Shown here: positions 58,245 to 64,000 of the stretch, one piece after another
How the letters are laid out: every line of letters begins with the position of its first letter
How positions within the stretch are numbered: position 1 is the first letter of the stretch
Source of the DNA: Paramecium tetraurelia
Taxonomy: Eukaryota; Ciliophora; Oligohymenophorea; Peniculida; Parameciidae
Assembly (NCBI RefSeq): GCF_000165425.1
Contig: NW_001798994.1
Span: forward strand, 186,001-250,000
DNA: 64,000 nucleotides
Direction: 5' to 3'
Made by a program: the position numbers and the translations under genes
The notes under the pieces: model-generated
Told to the model about the DNA's origin: nothing
The model's database searches: none
What the model saw: only the letters and a program-made list of their open reading frames with translations

Positions 58245-60267
58245 TCATAACTAGGTTATTAAACAACCTAAAGATGACTTTTTTTGGCTTCGAGCTTCCA
58301 TAATTATTTTTTTAACAGGATAATTATCTTATCGATGTAATTAAAATGAACTTTGTGATTGAGATTTAATGATTTGAACATTATGAAATTCATCTTTCTT
58401 TTCTGAATAATTCTAATTCGGAGTTTTTATAGCATAAGATCGACTTGGAGTAACAGTTCTTGAATTTTTGTAGGAATGAATGTTTAATGATTAATATTAT
58501 TGTTGAAATAGATTGTGTAGAGAATCCTAATTCAAAATTGGAGGTCTTTGAGTTTCAATCTAAGAATTCTAATAAGAGGTCTAAGCTAATAATTTATTCC
58601 TCATTGATTTCAATTTCCTTAAGTAATTATCCTTCTCATCCTTGCCTTCTCTCGACTTAAAAGCAATTCTGTTCTTTTTTCTTGAAGACAGACTTTGAGC
58701 CTATTCATTTTTTCTCAATTACGATTAAAGATTGACTGGCTGATAAAAATAATTTTAGATTTTTTGTTTCAACTATTCTAAGTTAGTATCTGATTCTATC
58801 TCCTCCCTTGCTTACTATTATTGAGGAATGACTTTTGTATTCCTAATGGTTTTCAATAAATTTTAATAAGGATTACAAGATTTTGGTTTGAATTCTGGAA
58901 CAAAAACAGTTTCTGGATTATCAAACTCCTCTGAATTTTCTATTTTTCTTACCTAATCTTATAACTTTTCAATTCTTTCCTTTAATATGAGTTTAGTTTA
59001 TCTTAAATACTTTTTCAATAAAACCGAGTGATAATTGTCTGCTATCTACAAGTATTAGAATAGTGGGACTCTGTAGACTTCACTCACCGTAGTAGAAACA
59101 GCATCAGTAGATCTGCGAATATTGTCTAACTGATTCCTATTTTAGTACCATGACTGATTATCGATAAACTCATAATCTCCAAAACATTGTCCAGTTCCCA
59201 AAGTCACAAGTCCATAATCTTATAATTTCCCTTTTACTTTTATTTTCTATTAAATTAATATTTCCCCACTCTTTACTACATAAAATGATTTATCATTCTG
59301 TCCTTCTTTATACACATACTGATTTCTTAGGATTGTAATTAATTTCAAATGATGTATGATCAATGCCAATGCCAATTCGTTCCATCCATAGAAAATAGCT
59401 GTGGGCTTTAATTGGTAATACTGAACTGCAATTAGATGATCTATCACAGGTTACAAGAAGTTGTAATAGGCCTCATAGCTGATAACGAGAAGTACAGAAT
59501 TGCATGCACATACAACTGTTGCTGTTCTTGGAAGTCTATGATGTAGGCTCACTTCTCCAAAATAATCTCCAGGAACTAATACAGCTGCAGGTTACTTATT
59601 CTCAATAATATTAAATTGTCATACTGATTTCCGTAATCTCATAAGGGAATATATTCAGATTGCCATCCAAAATAAAATACATTTTCCTTCCTACTTCCCC
59701 CATGGTGAAAATTATATCCTTCTCTGAATGCATTTCAACTTGAAACTGTTTCATGAACATACGAAATTTATCTGTGCTTCTCAAGTATCTTTAAATTTTA
59801 GAACAAATTGGAAATATTTTTAGCATCTATTTCTCGAGATATTGCATGTCCTATTCACTTTGGTTCGATAACGCATTCAAAATATTCTTTACAGTGACCT
59901 GATAATTGCCCTCTGCAAATATTTTGGTCATGTTTTTCAGTAGTTAGACTTTCTAAACTGCCTTCTTCATCTAAGTATTTATAATTTAAATATAATTAAA
60001 AATAGGTAATTAGGACTTTACTGTTTCTTCTTAATTTTGATCCCACATCTCATTATGCACCTTACACTGTGATAAATCAAACTTAACTAGTTTTTACTTG
60101 AGTTTTATTTCCATTACTTCAGCATTCCTCAGAATTCTACTATGTTTCAAATATAGAATAAGCGACAAGTCCACAAATTTTAGATTTACTTGTTAAATCC
60201 AATTATTATTTCAATATGCATTCTTTAATGAATTATGCAATAATACTCGTGGAGTTAACTCACACAT
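58245..60267 (-). CDS. Protein with two cyclic-nucleotide-binding domains
   Basis: Up to about 673 aa; TGA at 58247-58245. The first cNMP domain (about 165-265) has KDIIFTMGEVGRKMYFILDG and the phosphate-binding cassette region PGDYFGEVSLHHRLPRTATV, where E and R are the residues that contact cyclic nucleotide in PKA-type pockets. The second (about 275-390) has YVYKEGQNDKSFYVVKSGEI and GTGQCFGDYEFID, with the arginine missing, so it may not bind. The Lys/Gln/Ser-rich C-terminus has no domain. The N-terminus is uncertain: from ATG 60267 an in-frame TGA occurs at codon 19 (60213-60211), though the downstream frame reads as protein, so the true start may be ATG 60114 or a missed exon. A one-base break also lies at 59611-59630. 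It starts 67 bp from the divergent coiled-coil gene. Confidence 0.82.
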
Positions 60268-60334
60268 AAATATTTAATTTATTCTATGAGTAAAATGTTT
60301 GAATTTAAAAATAATTAACAGAAAAACATTACAA

Positions 60335-63227
60335 ATGAAGGCCATCCCAAAATAATAGACCTTAATTACAGTTGCTCGTCCTTGCTCCTTGTCTAAAGAG
60401 CTTACGCCAATTTCCATTCATTCTCCTGACCGATAATTGGTGTATGGCTTGAAAACTTAAACATAAGCCAGAGTATAAACTTATGTAGGTTCTCCATTCA
60501 TACAGTCCCCAACTTACGATGCAAATAAACCGCTCATTTCTTCACGTATGCATCTATCATAGTTCTAGCCAACTTGAATGTCCAACCTCAATCCCCAAAA
60601 AAATTGATAGACTCCTATCATTACAAATAGAGGACACTTGACTATAAATCCTCAGGGGCAGAATACAAACCATTTGAAACCACTAAACAACTAATTCCCT
60701 AAATCAACCAACAAGATTTTGCAAAGACCTATCAATTTGATATAAATAAAGAGAATAAGGAAACATATTCTAATACTGATAGAAGAACTCTGAATAACCC
60801 ATTCTTAGAATCAAAAGAAAACATTAAGGTTGGACTTGAATTTCTAAGTATATCTCCAATTTAGGAATTAGCCAATTAGAATACAACTAACATACCTTCA
60901 AAATTAACTTAAACAACCTCAATAAAGTCGAAACTTTAAAATGACATCAACAAGATTTCTAGTTCTTTGAGAGAATTAATAAATTCAATCTAAAAGCAAT
61001 TGGGAACAAGTAATCTAACTGATGTTCTTAATGATAAAATGATAGATGTGCTCTCTAATTTCAGAAAATTGGAAGAAACAATTGTGTCAGATTTCTCAAA
61101 TTAGCAATTGCCTTAGGTGAATAGCTAACATTCAAATGAACAGAAAATCTAATCCTTGACTGAGGATTATAATAAATTGAAGGCCATTCTAGATTAATTA
61201 CAGAACAAAATGGGATCTCTTGTTTAAGAGAATTAGAAGGTATCATCTATTATCCTAGCCTTTTAGTTAAATAAATAATTGATAGATTAAGAGCATTAGG
61301 TTTAAGATGAAAGGAGGAGACTCAAGGATGAGAATCAAAAACTACAATAGAATTAATGTGAATTGAACAGAGTGCTGGGATGTCTGCAACTCAACCAAAA
61401 AGAAAATGAGGAGTTGAGGAATCAGTTATAAAAATTGGAAAAAAACATCAGCGACTCAGTGGTTTGCCGATAATTATTTTAGCAAGATGAATAATCAAAA
61501 GAGTTTCAACTCAAATATTAAAATTTATTAAGAGATTATACTCAATTAGAATCAAAATATAAATAAGTAGTTTAAGAGAGAAACACAAGAGACATGAATA
61601 AATCTCCTTCTGTCTTGAGATCACCATCTGGAACTCCACATCAACAATAGAGTAAGCAGATGGAATAACTTGAATTGAAGATACTTTAATTGCAAATAGA
61701 GAATGATAATTTAAAAGCAGAGATTGCTCATAATTAGGTTGATTCAAGATCGTTAGATTAGAAGAACAATGTGATTGATTAGTTGGAAGAGAAGATAAGA
61801 TCTATATTAAGAGAACGCACAGAATCTGAAGATCACCTTTAATAAATTTGTTATAATTTGGAAAATTAAATTGAGTAGATAAAATCTAATTTAAGTTAGA
61901 AAGAAACAGAATTGAATTAAATGGCTAAACTAAAGAAGGATGTTGAAAGAGACTTCCAATCCTCAGTCAAAAATCATCAAATAGTCCAAAAAGGACTGGA
62001 TGATAAGATCACAAGCATTAAAGCAGATTATGAAAAATTATAAGCTGACTATAAATCTGTAGATTAGAAACGAATTAAGGCTGAAGAAAATTTAAAATCA
62101 TGTGAAAAATCATTAGAATTACAAAAGTAAGAGTCGAATTCTTTGCAAACAGAAAATTTAAAACTTCATGATAAATTGTAACATCAATAAAAGTAATTGG
62201 AATAGTTGAGTCAACAATTGTAACAGTATCAATAATCAACCTAATAATTGCTGAAATAATTGGATAACTTGAAAGAAATTGAGTCTCAATAGAAGTAGGA
62301 TTTGGATCAATTATAATCCTAATTAAGGTAGATCAAATAAGATGCTAAGAATTAGATCAACGATTTAAATTAAGCTTTAGCATTATCATTGACAAAAACA
62401 AAAGAGAAGGAAAAATAAAACATTGATCTTGTTGAAGAGATGAGTGCTTTGAAGGATCAATATGAAGTGTAAAAGAAGATACAATTAGAACACATCAATG
62501 AATTAGAGAGAAAACTAAAGAGTCTAAGATCTTAATTGGAGGAAACAATAGAGAATAAGGAAAATGAAATTAATGATTTAAAGCTTCACATGGAACAATA
62601 ACTAAAGTTGATGGATTAAAGGAATACTAATTCTTATTTTGATTTTGAAGAAAGAGAATAATAGTGGATCTAAGATCTTCAATAGAAAACAGAAATCATT
62701 GAAACATTAAAAGGGGAGTTGGAAAAGACTAGGAGCATCAACTATAATATTCAAGAGGATGCACTTAAGAACAACATTTAAAATACATAGTTGAATGTTA
62801 CAATTAATAATCTGAAAGGTGAATTAAATCAAGCCAAATAAGAGTAAGCTCATTTGATTGACATGCTAAAAAAAAGAAAGGAAGAAGCTGAACAATTACA
62901 TTTAGGATTGGAAGAGGCAAGAAAGGAAGCTTAAGCAAAAAAGAATATTGCTGAAGATAATAGAAGTATATAGTTGATAATATTTTAGGGACATTGCTTA
63001 GGTAATAGGATTTATAGGCATCATTGGAAAATTTGTAGAGAGATAATTTAGTTTTGACTTAGAAGGTCAATTCTTTGAATAATGAACTCTCAAGGAAATA
63101 AAGGGAGCATTAAGAAAAGTCTGAGGAATACACCATTCTTAGAAGGAAATATGATGAGACAGTCTAAAATTTAGAGAGATTGGAAAAGAGATGGGGAGAT
63201 AAAATAGAATAACATAGAAAAAATTGA
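60335..63227 (+). CDS. Long coiled-coil protein
   Basis: About 948 aa, introns at 60546-60568 and 62966-62988 (23 nt each), ATG at 60335, TGA at 63225-63227. Residues 1-230 are Ser/Thr/Pro/Asn-rich and probably disordered (with ELTPISIHSPDRQLVYGLK). From about residue 230 to the end it is nearly continuous heptad coiled coil, rich in Leu, Gln, Lys and Glu (LTEDYNKLKAILDQLQNKMG; EQKIRS-type and ELERKLKSLRSQLEETIENK stretches). A short break contains SPSVLRSPSGTPHQQ (Ser-Pro sites). Coiled coils of this size in ciliates are often basal-body or cortical scaffold components; that is only a class-level guess. No motor or enzymatic domain is present. Confidence 0.82.
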
Positions 63228-63390
63228 TTAGTTAAATTATTTAAATTAATAAATAATCATTTTACTAATAATTCTGCAAACTATCAATAAATTAATCTAA
63301 TTAATTGGATTACATTTTATTAGATAATTTATATAAATTCTGTTTTAGTGCTATTATAATACAGTTAATAAATTGTAATAAATATAAATA

Positions 63391-64000
63391 ATGCTGAGCC
63401 CAATAGAAGTTTTTCAGTAAATGGTGAAATCTGACACCTAGTATCATATATGATTCATATTCGTAAGATTTGTCAATAATTCAACATTAAGTTCATTTAA
63501 TACTTTCAAATAAAGATTATCAAGTTTGGGATTTAGTTCGCGAAGCAACAGCAGTTTCATAAGTGAAACATTAGCCACTACGACAACAACTTAATCTTCG
63601 CATTTTAACTATTAGAGCAATTAGACTTTGAATAAAATCGATGAATGGTAAAGAAGGCAAGACTAGTTGGTTTAATAATTGGCCTAATCAAAATCAAAGA
63701 ATATGTACATTCCAAATTATCCACCAAAATAATCATTCGATTTGAGATCAAGATTTGAGCAGCATAATGCCTAATCACTTTAAATAAATATATCCTTGGA
63801 TAATAAATTCCAGAGATCCCCATCATTAATTGCCCATATGCTGGATTCATAAATTATTTCTGATTTAAGTGAGCATCCAATAAGCAAATCTAAAACCAAA
63901 GATGATGAATAGAAGAAGAAATCAAACCTCAAAACATCAGCACAAAAAACTGTTGAAAAAAAATCCGTAAAAATTGAGGAGAAGCGAAAATCACAATCAG
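63391..64000 (+). CDS. N-terminal part of an unknown Ser/Lys-rich protein (truncated by window end)
   Basis: ATG at 63391, one 27-nt intron at 63441-63467, then an open frame to the end of the window (194 codons). It begins MLSPIEVFQQMVKSDT. A Ser/Thr-rich segment follows (SFNTFKQRLSSLGFSSRSNS), then LNKIDEWQRRQDQLVQQLAQ (helical), MYIPNYPPKQSFDLRSRFEQ, and a strongly basic stretch at the edge (KSKTKDDEQKKKSNLK). No family is recognised from this part. The removed intron holds the only early TGA. Confidence 0.65.

Noticed and set aside
60211-60213. TGA recoded as an amino acid (for example selenocysteine) in the cNMP-binding gene.
   Set aside because: There is no sign of a selenoprotein family or recoding element; a wrong start or sequence error is more likely.
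1-64000. Reading the many TAA/TAG-bounded short ORFs with the standard genetic code as separate small genes.
   Set aside because: Large conserved proteins (dynein, PARP, Dicer, NPL4) are continuous only when TAA and TAG encode Gln. The short ORFs are fragments or off-frame shadows.
1-64000. tRNA, rRNA, CRISPR arrays, insertion sequences or retained germline (IES) elements.
   Set aside because: No cloverleaf-type TTCGA arm context, no regularly spaced direct repeats, no transposase or reverse transcriptase reading frame, and no TA-flanked insert interrupting a gene was seen.

Overview
The window is macronuclear-type ciliate DNA, almost certainly Paramecium. Three things show this. Long reading frames appear only when TAA and TAG are read as glutamine and TGA is the sole stop. 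Introns are very small (19-35 nt) and almost always run GTA...TAG, CAG or AAG. The sequence is very AT-rich, with short intergenic gaps. Standard-code ORFs therefore give only fragments, and every gene below was rebuilt with the ciliate code and hand-placed introns. I saw no rRNA, tRNA, CRISPR or transposon sequence.

Layout. 1-16 kb: tail of an unknown gene, a SHIPPO/ODF3-type ciliary protein, a PHO80-like cyclin, a CK1-like kinase, a drug/metabolite-type transporter, a low-complexity protein, a Myb protein and a TFIIB-like protein, with several gene-poor stretches holding decayed coding sequence. 16-23 kb: a Dicer-type protein, divergent from a second Myb protein related to the first. 23-27 kb: a small unknown protein, NOP16, and a pseudokinase with a Q/N/P-rich tail. 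27.7-40.7 kb: an axonemal dynein heavy chain. 40.7-44.6 kb: a small acylated protein, a GNL3/nucleostemin-like GTPase and NPL4. 44.7-50.9 kb: an IP3-receptor-like Ca2+ channel with a Cys/His-rich N-terminus. 51-54 kb: a RAD51-paralogue-like ATPase and a PARP, head to head across 35 bp. 54-64 kb: a helical-repeat protein, a degenerate kinase-like protein, a protein with two cyclic-nucleotide-binding domains, a long coiled coil, and the start of a last gene.

Themes. Ciliary structure and signalling (SHIPPO, dynein, cNMP-binding, Ca2+ channel), ribosome assembly (NOP16, GNL3-like), ubiquitin handling (NPL4), and nuclear regulation or repair (Myb pair, TFIIB-like, Dicer, PARP, RAD51-like) are interleaved. 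The most striking observations are: the Dicer keeps its helicase motifs but has lost the acidic catalytic residues of both RNase III domains; the RAD51-like/PARP pair shares a 35-bp gap containing a GGCGGGAA (E2F-like) site; and the IP3R-like channel has a UBR-box-like Cys/His region where the ligand-binding core would be. Several otherwise intact genes carry single-base frame breaks, often in homopolymers, which look more like sequence error than biology. At least two stretches (3.9-4.7 kb and 11.1-12.2 kb) look like true pseudogenes.
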